Positions 26,261-35,320 of a DNA stretch of 64,000 bases are shown here, piece by piece (the stretch's first letter is position 1; each line of letters opens with the position of its first letter). Made by a program: the position numbers and the translations under genes. This DNA comes from GWE2-51-13 sp041736705 (GTDB taxonomy: Bacteria; Bacillota_I; Bacilli_A; Erysipelotrichales; Erysipelotrichaceae). The stretch covers positions 36,031-100,030 of the forward strand of contig JBGSTC010000012.1 of NCBI GenBank assembly GCA_041736705.1, given 5' to 3'. The notes under the pieces were generated by a model that did not search any database, was not told the DNA's origin, and saw nothing but the letters and a program-made list of their open reading frames with translations.

Positions 26261-26287
26261 GGTATCACCACCCCGTATTTTAACACA

Positions 26288-27538
26288 TTACGGGTTTCTT
26301 TGCATTTGCGCGATGTAGAATCCATCAGTCTCTTGTTCATAGGGGAAGATCGTACGCTCCCTGACCAGGACAAACTCTTCGTTGTTTTTCAGGAAGGACG
26401 CGACCTGGGCTTGGTTCTCCTTCTTGTTGAGGGTGCAGGTCGAATAGACCAGCACGCCTCCGGCTTTCACCCGTTTTCCCGCTTCTTCAAGCAATTGCCC
26501 CTGCAGGAGTTGAAGATCGTCCAGATCGCCGGGACGGATCCTTGCCTTGATGTCGGGTTTGCGGCGCAATACGCCCAAGCCCGAACACGGGACATCCGCC
26601 AGCACCGCGTCGAAGCGTCGGTCTTGAAGGACGCTAGCGCAATCGCGACTGTCGCAGGCGAAGGGTTCGACGATCGTAACCCCTAGTTTCAGCATCCCTT
26701 CCTGGATCAATTTGACCCGGTGTTCATGCAGGTCAAGCGCGACGATCCGTCCGGTGTTGCGCATCGCGAAGGCCATGCCTGCGGTCTTCGTCCCCGGTGC
26801 GGCGCAGAGATCCAAAATTTCCATCCCCGGTTTCGCATCCACCCAGGAAACCACCATCTGGCTGGCTTCATCCTGCAATATCCCTTTCCCATCCTTGAAC
26901 CATTCGCTTTCAAGGAAGTTCCCTTGATAGCGAAGCGCATCTTCGACCAGCTTCCCCGGAAGAAATCTTGAATCTTCAAGCATTTCTTCCCGGCTCGCCT
27001 TCAAAGGATTGACCTTGATGCTGGTCTGTACGTTTTGGATCAGACTATACGCGCATTTCAGCGCGTCTTCTTTCCCGTATTGTTTCACCCACATTTTCAA
27101 GATCCAGGTCGGGAGGCTCGTATTCAGTGCGACACGTTCGATTTCGTCTTCATGTTCGACGTCGATTTTACCTTCTTCGATGACCTTGCGCAAGACGGCG
27201 TTGATCAAACCGGTCGCCGAGCCGCGGTGTTTTTGGCGTAGGATCGACTGCGCTTCATCCAGGACGGCGTAATCGGGAACCTTGTCGAGAAACATCAGCT
27301 GATAGACGCACATGTCCAAAAGGGATGCGACCAAGGCATCCGGTTCTTTCTGCACATGTTTCTTCCATCGGTTGCGACAGTAGATCTGGTTCTGCAGCGT
27401 CCCGTAGACCAACTGTGTGATCAAGCCGCGGTCGATCGGACGGGCTTCGTCCAAGCGTTGTTTCAGACTTAGGTTCGCATAGGCTTGTTTCGTCAATACG
27501 CCGTGGATCAGCTCGACGGCGAGATAGCGTGCATTCAT
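26288..27538 (-). CDS. rsmB: 16S rRNA m5C967 methyltransferase RsmB
   Basis: SAM-dependent cytosine-5 methyltransferase acting on 16S rRNA. 416 aa. An N-terminal NusB-like RNA-binding domain (about 1-135) precedes the Rossmann methyltransferase: LDLCAAPGTKTAGMA near residue 245 and the catalytic motif VPCSGLGVLRRKPD near 317, with the second conserved Cys in YSTCTLN near 371. Follows priA by 8 nt and precedes rlmN by 27 nt. Confidence 0.96.
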   Translation of the reverse strand: MNARYLAVELIHGVLTKQAYANLSLKQRLDEARPIDRGLITQLVYGTLQNQIYCRNRWKKHVQKEPDALVASLLDMCVYQLMFLDKVPDYAVLDEAQSILRQKHRGSATGLINAVLRKVIEEGKIDVEHEDEIERVALNTSLPTWILKMWVKQYGKEDALKCAYSLIQNVQTSIKVNPLKASREEMLEDSRFLPGKLVEDALRYQGNFLESEWFKDGKGILQDEASQMVVSWVDAKPGMEILDLCAAPGTKTAGMAFAMRNTGRIVALDLHEHRVKLIQEGMLKLGVTIVEPFACDSRDCASVLQDRRFDAVLADVPCSGLGVLRRKPDIKARIRPGDLDDLQLLQGQLLEEAGKRVKAGGVLVYSTCTLNKKENQAQVASFLKNNEEFVLVRERTIFPYEQETDGFYIAQMQRNP

Positions 27539-27545
27539 GGTTTCC

Positions 27546-29696
27546 TCACATCAAGGCCAAAGGGTTCACGTCGACACTCAGTTCGACATCCCCTTTGAGC
27601 TCGTTTTCATCCAGTAATCTCCAGACGGCGTTTCGCATCGTGTCCAGGTTCTTCCCTTTCAGGATGATCCGGCTGCGATACGCCCCTTTGGTTTTGCCTA
27701 AATCCACCGGACCCAGGATACGGATCTCAAGATTCGAAGCGAACCACATCGACGCATCCTTCGCGCAGTCCAGCGCTGAATCATGCGTCTTCGAGGTATA
27801 TTCAAGGGCGATCAGGTAGGTATAGGGCGGGTTCTGTCCGATCTTGCGATAGCGCATCTCGATCGAAAAGAAGCGAAGGTAGTCATGCTTTAGAGCGCAT
27901 TGGATCGCATAATGGTCGGTTGCGGAGGTTTGGACCAACACCTGTCCCTTCCCCTCGCCCCGTCCGCTTCGTCCGGCGGCTTGAACCAAAAGCGCGAAGG
28001 TTTCTTCGACGCTTCGTACATCGCTGCGTAAAAGCGCCTGGTCGACGCCCAGTACGACGGCGAGCGTGACATTGGGGATGTCCAAGCCTTTGGCGATCAT
28101 CTGGGTACCCAAGAGGATGTCGCTTTCATGGTCTTCGAACTGCCTTAACAGGTCGCGATGGCTGTCCTTGCGTTGGGTGGAATCGCTGTCCATCCGGGTG
28201 ATACGTGCATGGGGAAAAGTTTGTCTGAGTTCTTCTTCGACCTTCTGCGTCCCCGACCCGATCATCCGCAGATGGCTTCCTTGACATGAGGGACAGTGCG
28301 AAGACAAAGGTTTCGATTTTCCGCAACTGTGGCATTTGAGGATCCCGTCTTCCTTATGGACGCTCATCGGCCGATCGCATTCCGTACACATTTCGACGTA
28401 ACCGCAATCCACGCACTGCAAGACGGGGGCGTAGCCCCGTTTGTTAAGCAGGATTAGAATCTGTTCTTTTTTATCCAAGCGATCCGCGATCGCTTCGCGT
28501 ATTTCTTGCGCCACCTGCATCCTGACCCGGGGTTTCACCAACCCCACTTCAGGCAAGACCCCGGCGATCCGCCCGTCGAGTTCGACGAGTTCATAGACGC
28601 CTTTTTTCGCCCGTGCATAGGTGTCCAAGGATGGCGTCGCGCTTCCCAGGATCACTTTCGCCTGGAAATGTCGGGCACGTTCCATCGCGACATCCCGGCA
28701 ATGGTATTTCGGCGAGAGATCCTGCTTGTAGCTATTGTCATGTTCCTCGTCCAACACGATCAGACGAAGGTTGGTGAACGGCAGCCAGATGGCGGAACGC
28801 GTCCCCACGACCACGGCCGCATCACCCTGTTTGACGCGGGTGTATTGCTGGAAACGTTGGTTGTCGTTAAGTTGCGAATGGTAGAGGATGACATCTTGTC
28901 CGAAGCGCTCTTCGACCCGTTTGACCATCTGGGGCGTCAAAGAAATCTCGGGGACCAAAATCAACGCCTGACCATGATTGTCGATCACTTCCTGGGCGAG
29001 TCGAAGGTAGACCTCGGTCTTCCCCGATCCCGTCGGTCCAAGCAGGCAAACGACACGATTTGAAGTCTCACGGATCTTCTTCAACGCATTTTCCTGCGTT
29101 TGACTCAGCCGATACCCGACTTCCTTGGTCTCCACCGGTTTGACCCGATAGACCGCATCGATATTCTTTTTATCCAGCCAACCATGCTTCACCATGGTTT
29201 CGATTTTACTTCCGTATTCTTCCTTGGCATCGCGCAAGCGCATGCCTTCCTTCGCCTTGATCTCCGCATGGATGTCGATATACTTCGCATTCACCGTTTC
29301 ATCGTCGAGGGCGAAGACCCAAAGTTCGGATACCGGTTTGCGGGTCGTATCCCTGGGATTGAGATAGCGCGGCAACATCGTCTGGAAACAGGCGATGATC
29401 GGGGAAACGGTCGCATACGACAACCACAAGCCCAACTGAAACAATTCCTCGTTCAAGACCGGCGTTTCATCCAACACCCGCAAGATCGATGCGAGTTGAT
29501 ATCCGGCTTCGGTTTCGTACTCTTCTTTCGTCTTGAGGGTCGCTTCGCTCTTCGCGACGAAACCGATCACTTTCTTACGATTGAACACGACTTCGACACG
29601 CTGACCCGGACGCAGCGAAAACCCGTCCGCACGGTAGGTGTAGGTCGAATTGAGATGCATCGTGCGATGTTGGATCCAGATCTGGGCGAGGTTCAT
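27546..29696 (-). CDS. priA: Primosomal replication restart helicase PriA
   Basis: 3'-5' helicase that reloads the replisome at stalled forks. 716 aa. N-terminal DNA-binding domain, then Walker A LLGPTGSGKTEVYLR near residue 220, the DEEH box VLDEEHDNSYKQ near 317 and paired zinc sites CVDCGYVEMCTEC and CHSCG/CPSC near 433-475. ATG 29694-29696 follows ACGGAG; an upstream in-frame stretch reaching 29765 crosses the gmk-priA spacer and is not credible. Confidence 0.97.
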   Translation of the reverse strand: MNLAQIWIQHRTMHLNSTYTYRADGFSLRPGQRVEVVFNRKKVIGFVAKSEATLKTKEEYETEAGYQLASILRVLDETPVLNEELFQLGLWLSYATVSPIIACFQTMLPRYLNPRDTTRKPVSELWVFALDDETVNAKYIDIHAEIKAKEGMRLRDAKEEYGSKIETMVKHGWLDKKNIDAVYRVKPVETKEVGYRLSQTQENALKKIRETSNRVVCLLGPTGSGKTEVYLRLAQEVIDNHGQALILVPEISLTPQMVKRVEERFGQDVILYHSQLNDNQRFQQYTRVKQGDAAVVVGTRSAIWLPFTNLRLIVLDEEHDNSYKQDLSPKYHCRDVAMERARHFQAKVILGSATPSLDTYARAKKGVYELVELDGRIAGVLPEVGLVKPRVRMQVAQEIREAIADRLDKKEQILILLNKRGYAPVLQCVDCGYVEMCTECDRPMSVHKEDGILKCHSCGKSKPLSSHCPSCQGSHLRMIGSGTQKVEEELRQTFPHARITRMDSDSTQRKDSHRDLLRQFEDHESDILLGTQMIAKGLDIPNVTLAVVLGVDQALLRSDVRSVEETFALLVQAAGRSGRGEGKGQVLVQTSATDHYAIQCALKHDYLRFFSIEMRYRKIGQNPPYTYLIALEYTSKTHDSALDCAKDASMWFASNLEIRILGPVDLGKTKGAYRSRIILKGKNLDTMRNAVWRLLDENELKGDVELSVDVNPLALM

Positions 29697-29756
29697 TGGC
29701 GACTCCGTTTCGGGTACATTATACACTATCCGACATGACGTAAAAAAGGGCGAATA

Positions 29757-29784
29757 CAAAAACACAATCCGTAATGGATTGTGT
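29757..29784 (-). terminator. Terminator after gmk
   Basis: Minus strand: ACACAATCC-ATTAC-GGATTGTGT then T4GT. It separates gmk from priA. Confidence 0.8.
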
Positions 29785-29790
29785 CCGTGT

Positions 29791-30357
29791 TTATTCCATA
29801 TGGCGTTTGATGATCAGCGAGATGATCTGCGCTGCGAGTTTGGGATCTTCGTTACATACCACGAATTTATAATGCCCGATCAGTTCCATTTCCTTGGAAG
29901 CTTTCGAAAGACGTTGTTGGACGATTTCTTCCGCTTCGGTACGACGTCCGCGGATTCTCTTTTCCAGTTCTTCCATGCTGGGCGGGACGATGAAAATCGT
30001 CAACGCGTCCTTCACTTTTTCCTTGATCTGGGTTGCGCCTTGGACTTCGATCTCCAGCAAAACATTCTTTCCTTCGTTGCGCAGTTTCTCGACATAGGCG
30101 GCCTGGGTGCCGTAGTAGTTCCCGACAAACTCCGCATATTCGAGCAGTTCCCCTTTCTTGATCGCTTCCATGAAACGATCGCGGGTGACGAACAGATAAT
30201 CGACTCCGTCGCGTTCGTTGGGACGTCGCGTACGGGTTGTCATTGAAACGGAATAAGCGATATTCAGTTCGGGATCGTCGATGAACTGGTCACGGACGGT
30301 TCCTTTACCGACACCGCTGGGTCCGCTTAATATGATGAGTAACCCTTTCTTTGGCAT
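29791..30357 (-). CDS. gmk: Guanylate kinase
   Basis: ATP-dependent phosphorylation of GMP to GDP. 188 aa. P-loop LSGPSGVGKGTVRDQF near residue 9, GMP-binding SVSMTTRTRRPNERDGVDY near 36 and the lid region RIRGRRTEAEEIVQQRL. ATG preceded by AAGAGGTGTGCC. In most Bacilli rpoZ and coaBC follow gmk; here a terminator and priA follow instead. Confidence 0.98.
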   Translation of the reverse strand: MPKKGLLIILSGPSGVGKGTVRDQFIDDPELNIAYSVSMTTRTRRPNERDGVDYLFVTRDRFMEAIKKGELLEYAEFVGNYYGTQAAYVEKLRNEGKNVLLEIEVQGATQIKEKVKDALTIFIVPPSMEELEKRIRGRRTEAEEIVQQRLSKASKEMELIGHYKFVVCNEDPKLAAQIISLIIKRHME

Positions 30358-30414
30358 GGCACACCTCTTTCTTTCTATTTATGATACTACACAATCCCGC
30401 ATTTTCAAATATGT

Positions 30415-30420
30415 TATAAT
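30415..30420 (+). promoter_or_regulatory. -10 element of rqcH
   Basis: TATAAT 22 nt upstream of ATG 30443, in the 85-bp gap divergent to gmk. Confidence 0.5.
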
Positions 30421-30442
30421 GTTTTGCGAAAGAAGGTTGAAT

Positions 30443-32098
30443 ATGGCGCTGGACGGACTGCTGATGCATCGTATCGTCGCGGAACTCGAACTCGAAGTTC
30501 CGACGAAAATCCATAAGATCTACAACTTATCGGAAAATGAAGTGCTCTTCCATTTACGAAGCGCGAAGAGCCGCAAGAACCTGCTGGTTTCCCTGCATTC
30601 GGTCTACAACCGGATCCAGTTCAGCGAACGCGTCTATACGACGCCGGAGGAACCCAGCCATTTCGTCATGCTTTTACGCAAGCATTGCGAAGACGGATGG
30701 ATCACGGAACTGAAACAACTCGGACTGGACCGGGTGGTCAAGATGACCGTGATGCAACGCAACGACCTGGGCGACAGCGTGACGCATACCCTCTACATCG
30801 AACTGATGGGTAAATATGCGAATCTGATCTTGGTCGACGATACGGGCAAGATCGTCGATGCCCTGAAGAGGATCCCGCCGTTTGAGAATACCAAACGGAC
30901 CATCCAACCCGGGGCGATGTACAGCGACCCTGAAATCCAAGACAAGCTCAATCCCCTGCTTAGCGACGACGTCGATCTTGAACTGACCTTCACCCAACAA
31001 TTCCACGGCGTATCGCCTTTGTTGGGGCGGGAAATCCAGTATCGGTTACTACACGGGGAAACCTTCAGACAGGTCATGGACCAGATACGGGACAGCCATT
31101 ACTTGTATCTTAGCGAAGATAAAAATGAAACGCAATTTCATTGCCTACCCTTGACGCATTTAGGGGTCCCTTACCGTCAATTCCCACTCATGGCCGGACT
31201 GGATGAACTTTACTACCAAAAAGAAGAACGCGAGCGGATCCGCCAACATACGGGCGACCTCTTCAAGTTCGTGACGCGCGAGATCAAGAAATACACTCAG
31301 AAACTGCCGAGACTGAAGGAAGCGATGGATGAGGCGTTGGATTGCGAGAAGTGGCGGACGATGGGCGACTACCTCTATGCCTTTGGATCAAACGCCGAAA
31401 AAGGCAGCACGTCGATCGACGTGCCTTCCTACGAGGGTGAGGGAATGATTACGATCCCCTTGGACAGCAAGTTGGATGGGAAAGGAAATGCGAAGAAGTA
31501 TTTCCAGAAATATCAAAAAGGCAAAAAAGGCCAGGAACATTTGCTTCAGCAGATCGAAATCTGCGAGAACGAAATCGCCTATTATGAAGGGTTAAAGGAA
31601 CAATTGGAAATCGCCGGGGTGAACGATGCGATCGAGATCCGTCAGGAATTGGCGGAAGCGGGGATTTTGAAGGCCATGCCTTCGAAAATCCGACGTAAGA
31701 AGAAAAGCCTTCCCCAATACCTCAGTTTCGTTTTGGATAACGGGATACGGATCCATGTCGGGAAGAATAACCTGCAGAACGACTACATCACCTTCAAACT
31801 GGCACGCAAGAACGATACGTGGCTGCACGTCAAGGATCATCACGGGGCGCATGTGGTGGTGGAGACCGATTCCCCCGATGAGACGACCCTGCGTACCGCG
31901 GCGATGTTGGCGGCGTATTATTCGCAAGCAAGGACATCTTCCAGCGTACCGGTCAACTACTGTAAAGTCTCTTCGATCAAGAAAATCCCCGGGGCGAAGT
32001 TGGGGATGGTCGCCCTTGGCGCGTATAAAACCATCTATATCGATCCCAACGAGGACTTCATCCTGAATCTACTCAAAAACAACAAGACCGTCTCATAA
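30443..32098 (+). CDS. rqcH: Ribosome quality control protein RqcH (NFACT family)
   Basis: Binds obstructed 50S subunits and recruits tRNA-Ala to add C-terminal Ala tails that mark nascent chains for degradation. 551 aa. NFACT-N at 1-~200 with DGLLMHRIVAELE at the start and the conserved DR pair in LGLDRVVK. A coiled-coil middle (about 270-425) and the NFACT-R domain KNDTWLHVKDHHGAHVVV near residue 455 follow. The start is ATG 30443 behind AGAAGGTTG; the longer in-frame extension overlaps gmk. Formerly annotated as fibronectin-binding protein. Confidence 0.94.
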   Translation: MALDGLLMHRIVAELELEVPTKIHKIYNLSENEVLFHLRSAKSRKNLLVSLHSVYNRIQFSERVYTTPEEPSHFVMLLRKHCEDGWITELKQLGLDRVVKMTVMQRNDLGDSVTHTLYIELMGKYANLILVDDTGKIVDALKRIPPFENTKRTIQPGAMYSDPEIQDKLNPLLSDDVDLELTFTQQFHGVSPLLGREIQYRLLHGETFRQVMDQIRDSHYLYLSEDKNETQFHCLPLTHLGVPYRQFPLMAGLDELYYQKEERERIRQHTGDLFKFVTREIKKYTQKLPRLKEAMDEALDCEKWRTMGDYLYAFGSNAEKGSTSIDVPSYEGEGMITIPLDSKLDGKGNAKKYFQKYQKGKKGQEHLLQQIEICENEIAYYEGLKEQLEIAGVNDAIEIRQELAEAGILKAMPSKIRRKKKSLPQYLSFVLDNGIRIHVGKNNLQNDYITFKLARKNDTWLHVKDHHGAHVVVETDSPDETTLRTAAMLAAYYSQARTSSSVPVNYCKVSSIKKIPGAKLGMVALGAYKTIYIDPNEDFILNLLKNNKTVS

Positions 32099-32113
32099 AC
32101 CGAGACGGTCTTT
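32085..32113. terminator. Shared stem-loop at the rqcH/metallopeptidase convergence
   Basis: GACCGTCTC-ATAAACC-GAGACGGTC; both stop codons lie in or beside the loop. The following T-run is short (TTTCT), so termination may be partial. Confidence 0.6.
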
Positions 32114-32752
32114 CTGTAATAGGATCGAATTCTTCTTCACGCGCGATACATCCGGAACATGATGTTTCACTTCTTGCCAAAACAAGGGCGAGTGGTTGAG
32201 ATGCTTCAGATGCATGAGCTCATGGATGCATACATAGCGGATGAAGGAAGGCTCGCAAGAGATCAGACGGGGATTGAGGGTGATGTCCCCTTTGGAGGTG
32301 CATCTTCCCCATGACCGGCTCATCGTGCGAAACTTCAATGACCGAGGTGAAATCCCTGTTTCAGCCACGGCGAAGTTGAAATGTTCGCTCAGAACATTGA
32401 CGGCGTGCTGGCGCAGGGCGGTTTCGAGAAGCACGCCTTGTTTTACGACGATGCCCGCGGGCGAGAACTTTGTTTCCTTACCGCCGACCACCTTCGTTTT
32501 ATTGCCGAGATACCAGATTTCATCGTCGTTTAGCGCCATGGCTTCCAATCGTTCCATCCGTTTCGCGACCCACGCTTCTTTGGATGAGATCCACGCCATC
32601 GTCTTTTCAAGATCCGCTCCGAAAGGCAGTTTGACGATCAGTCCCTCTTCCTTCACATTCATCGATAACGTACGTCGGTGTTGCGGGATCAGGGTCACCT
32701 TAAGCGGACGACCACGGATCTGAAGCGTTGAACTAAAGGGCTTCAACCGCAT
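32093..32752 (-). CDS. YgjP/DUF45-type zinc metallopeptidase
   Basis: 219 aa. The active-site motif is CIHELMHLKHLNHSPLFW near residue 175 (HExxH plus downstream His), with the family region SRSWGRCTSKGDITLNPRLI near 144. This SprT/WLM-related family (M48-like, DUF45) is known as YgjP; its substrates are poorly known. I start at ATG 32750-32752, which shares one base with the lipoprotein stop (TGATG), suggesting re-initiation since no Shine-Dalgarno is seen. Upstream in-frame residues overlap that gene. Confidence 0.9.
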   Translation of the reverse strand: MRLKPFSSTLQIRGRPLKVTLIPQHRRTLSMNVKEEGLIVKLPFGADLEKTMAWISSKEAWVAKRMERLEAMALNDDEIWYLGNKTKVVGGKETKFSPAGIVVKQGVLLETALRQHAVNVLSEHFNFAVAETGISPRSLKFRTMSRSWGRCTSKGDITLNPRLISCEPSFIRYVCIHELMHLKHLNHSPLFWQEVKHHVPDVSRVKKNSILLQKDRLGL

Positions 32753-32988
32753 CAGTTGCTTTGTAGGATGATGGTGGAAGCATGTCCAAGGAAGGTGCGT
32801 CCGTCTTTGCACTTCACCTGGATGATGTCGCTGTTTTCGTAGTCCTTCCACGAAGAAATGTCGCAGACGATCGTTTCGCTACCGATGTTGATGTAGGCGA
32901 CGTCGTATTTCCACGTCGTATCGATGATCTGCAGGTTACAGCCGCTTAAGAGCAAGACTCCGACCAAAACCAAGAGGATTTTTTTCAT
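32752..32988 (-). CDS. Small lipoprotein, 78 aa
   Basis: MKKILLVLVGVLLLSGC is a clear lipoprotein signal with Cys17 lipidated. The mature part is about 60 residues: IIDTTWKYDVAYINIGSE, then SSWKDYENSDIIQVKCKDG and GRTFLGHASTIIL. It resembles a family of small lipoproteins often carried by phages and mobile elements in Firmicutes (recognised from memory of the TTYKFDxAxI...SWKDYEDGDxIQVKxxDG pattern). Function unknown. It precedes the metallopeptidase in an operon. Confidence 0.8.
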   Translation of the reverse strand: MKKILLVLVGVLLLSGCNLQIIDTTWKYDVAYINIGSETIVCDISSWKDYENSDIIQVKCKDGRTFLGHASTIILQSN

Positions 32989-33143
32989 TTTTTATCGTCT
33001 CCTTCGGTGAGGAATCACCGTTAGGTTTAGTATACGAAGACCGTCCCTTCTTTACAAGGGCTCGACGTAAGGATACATCGCATTTCTACTCGATTTTAAA
33101 CCGATTTTAATCTTGAACAAAGGCTTTTGTCTTATTGGGATAT

Positions 33144-33151
33144 GCTATACT
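33144..33151 (+). promoter_or_regulatory. Extended -10 of the SDR gene
   Basis: TGCTATACT, an extended -10, about 44 nt upstream of ATG 33195. Confidence 0.45.
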
Positions 33152-33194
33152 GAAGACAAAGAAGTAAAGAATCATCACCTCGAGGAGGATCAAA

Positions 33195-34217
33195 ATGCAA
33201 GTGAAATTATGGGTCGTCACCGGTGCGAACGGACATTTCGCCAACACCTTGGTACGTGCTCTGACGAAGAGGAACGACAAGGTCTGCGCTTTCGTTTTGC
33301 CCGCTGATAAAAGCGAAGCGTTGAGCGGTCTGCCGATCTTGCGGTGTGAGGGCGATGTCACGAAGATTGATGATTTGCGACGTTGTATCGACGAGGCGGG
33401 GGTCGATCCGAAGGACATCTGCGTCGTGCATGCGGCCGGGATCGTTTCGATCGATTTCAAGGAAAAAGACAAGATCCGTAGGGTAAACGTCGAAGGGACG
33501 CAGAACGTCGCGACCGTTTGTTTGGAGAAAGGGATCGGGCGAATGGTCTACGTGAGTTCGGTCCATGCGATCAAGGAAGAGGCGGGTCATGGAAGCATCC
33601 ACGAGACGCAACGGTTTGATCCGATGGATGTGGAGGGCTTGTATGCGAAATCGAAGGCGCAAGCGACCCGTAATCTTTTAAAACTTCAGGAAGAAGGCTT
33701 GCCGTTGACCTTGGTCTTCCCTTCCGGCATGATCGGTCCCAACGATTACGGATGCAGCCATATGACGCAGATGGTCATCGATTACGGGACCGGACGGCTG
33801 AAAGCCTATGTGAAGGGCGGTTATGATTTCGTCGACGTACGGGATGTCGCGGAGGCATTGATCAAGACTGTTGAAACGCGCGACGCCGGCGACCACTACA
33901 TCCTTTCCGGGGAGTATATCTCGGTGAAGGCGATCGTCGATGTCCTGGGCGGGGTTTTTCCGAAGATCAAGAAAACGGTCCGTTTGCCCTTGGGTTTGGC
34001 GAAATTCAGTGCGCCGTTCGCGGAGATCTATTACCGCATCCTCAAACAAAAACCGCTCTATACGCGCTATTCCCTCTTCACCCTGGCGAGCAACTCGAAT
34101 TTCTCCCATGAAAAAGCCACGACGAATCTCGCTTATCGTCCGCGCGGCGCTTCCGAGTCGCTTCAGGACATGGCGCTATGGCTGATCCAACAAAACCGCA
34201 TTAAAAAAGGATCCTAG
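33195..34217 (+). CDS. NAD-dependent epimerase/dehydratase (extended SDR)
   Basis: 340 aa. N-terminal Rossmann motif TGANGHFANTLVRAL near residue 9, the VVHAAG strand near 78 and the catalytic YAKSKAQ (YxxxK) near 150. SSVHAI supplies the Ser. The substrate-binding half gives no clear assignment; dihydroflavonol reductase-like or sugar-nucleotide enzymes are possible. ATG 33195 has CGAGGAGGATCAAA. It overlaps the convergent flippase gene by 4 nt. Confidence 0.88.
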   Translation: MQVKLWVVTGANGHFANTLVRALTKRNDKVCAFVLPADKSEALSGLPILRCEGDVTKIDDLRRCIDEAGVDPKDICVVHAAGIVSIDFKEKDKIRRVNVEGTQNVATVCLEKGIGRMVYVSSVHAIKEEAGHGSIHETQRFDPMDVEGLYAKSKAQATRNLLKLQEEGLPLTLVFPSGMIGPNDYGCSHMTQMVIDYGTGRLKAYVKGGYDFVDVRDVAEALIKTVETRDAGDHYILSGEYISVKAIVDVLGGVFPKIKKTVRLPLGLAKFSAPFAEIYYRILKQKPLYTRYSLFTLASNSNFSHEKATTNLAYRPRGASESLQDMALWLIQQNRIKKGS

Positions 34218-34228
34218 TCGGGATCCTT
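34203..34228 (-). terminator. Terminator at the SDR/flippase convergence
   Basis: AAGGATCC-TAGTCG-GGATCCTT stem containing both stop codons, with T6 on the minus-strand exit. Confidence 0.7.
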
Positions 34229-35263
34229 CGTTGTTTCTTGGAGCGTGGGGAAGCGACGGTTGCGTTTCAGACGCATGAAGAGATAGCCGCCGGTCAACAG
34301 GGGGACATAGAAGGTGGCGAAGCGCCAGAAGATCATCATACTCGCAGCGCCCGATTTACCGATCACCGTCGAGAAGACCAGGACGAATAAGCCTTCGGTC
34401 GCCCCGCTGGATCCCGGTAGCGGGACGAAGGTGTTGGCCATCGTCACGAAGGAAGCCAAGGCGAGGAAATCGATGAACTGGTTGAACTTCACATCCAGCC
34501 CCAACAACTGCGCGACCACAAACGGGGTCGAAAAATAGATCGTGAAGCGTAGGGCGTACAAGCCCGATATTTTCCAAAACAATTGCTTATTCCCGGCGAC
34601 GGCTCCGACGGCGTCGTGGAAGTGGATCATCTGTTCGTTCCAGGAATCGACGATCTTCTCCTTGTTCTTGATGAACCTCATCTTGCCGAGCATCGTGATC
34701 GCCCAGGAGAAGATGAAGACATAGAGTTTCGGGAATTCGACCATGATCCAAAGGACGACGATGACGATGACGTTGAACATCAAGGCAAGCGCGAACGCGA
34801 GGGTGATGGAAGCGTTGGGGAAATCCGCCATCTTCCATAAAAACAGAATCAAGGTTTCAAGAACCAGTACGATTTGATAGATGTAGAAATCCATCCAGAT
34901 CAAGCCGGCGCCTTGGGTGGCGCTTAACCCTTGTTTTTTAAAGGTGTAGGTCTGGGCGAACTGTCCGCCGGTGGAAGAAGGCGTAATCCCGGAAACGAAG
35001 GTTCCGATCAATCCGTTCATCAACCCGTGGCGGTAAGGATAGCGCTGATGGAGGGACTTCGCCATCAACGTTAAAATCAACCCGTAGACAAGCTGAGGGG
35101 CGAGACCCCAAAACACGATCACACCGATACGCCACATGGGCATCGCGATGACCGTCGCCAAGACTTGCTTATAGGAATCATATAACGCGAACCAAAGACC
35201 GAAGAAGGTCAAGGTCATGATGATCAATAAGTTGAACAGATAGTTATTCAGAAGCTTTTTCAT
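34214..35263 (-). CDS. Flippase-like (UPF0104/MprF N-terminal type) membrane protein
   Basis: 349-aa integral membrane protein with about eight helices, of the lysylphosphatidylglycerol synthase transmembrane (YbhN/AglD) family. Conserved segments are GLIGTFVSGITPSSTGGQF near residue 85 and FVPLPGSSGATEGLFVL near 282, typical of the flippase domain of MprF. There is no LPG synthase domain, so it would move rather than make a lipid. ATG has CGGAGAAAACA upstream; a TTGCGG-17-TAGAAT promoter lies at 35288-35316. Confidence 0.88.
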   Translation of the reverse strand: MKKLLNNYLFNLLIIMTLTFFGLWFALYDSYKQVLATVIAMPMWRIGVIVFWGLAPQLVYGLILTLMAKSLHQRYPYRHGLMNGLIGTFVSGITPSSTGGQFAQTYTFKKQGLSATQGAGLIWMDFYIYQIVLVLETLILFLWKMADFPNASITLAFALALMFNVIVIVVLWIMVEFPKLYVFIFSWAITMLGKMRFIKNKEKIVDSWNEQMIHFHDAVGAVAGNKQLFWKISGLYALRFTIYFSTPFVVAQLLGLDVKFNQFIDFLALASFVTMANTFVPLPGSSGATEGLFVLVFSTVIGKSGAASMMIFWRFATFYVPLLTGGYLFMRLKRNRRFPTLQETTKDPD

Positions 35264-35287
35264 TGTTTTCTCCGTTGATACTTATCT

Positions 35288-35316
35288 ATTCTACACGCTA
35301 CGGGTCAAACCCGCAA
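35288..35316 (-). promoter_or_regulatory. Promoter of the flippase-like gene
   Basis: Minus strand TTGCGG - 17 bp - TAGAAT, 25 bp ahead of the ATG. Confidence 0.45.
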
Positions 35317-35320
35317 GGGA

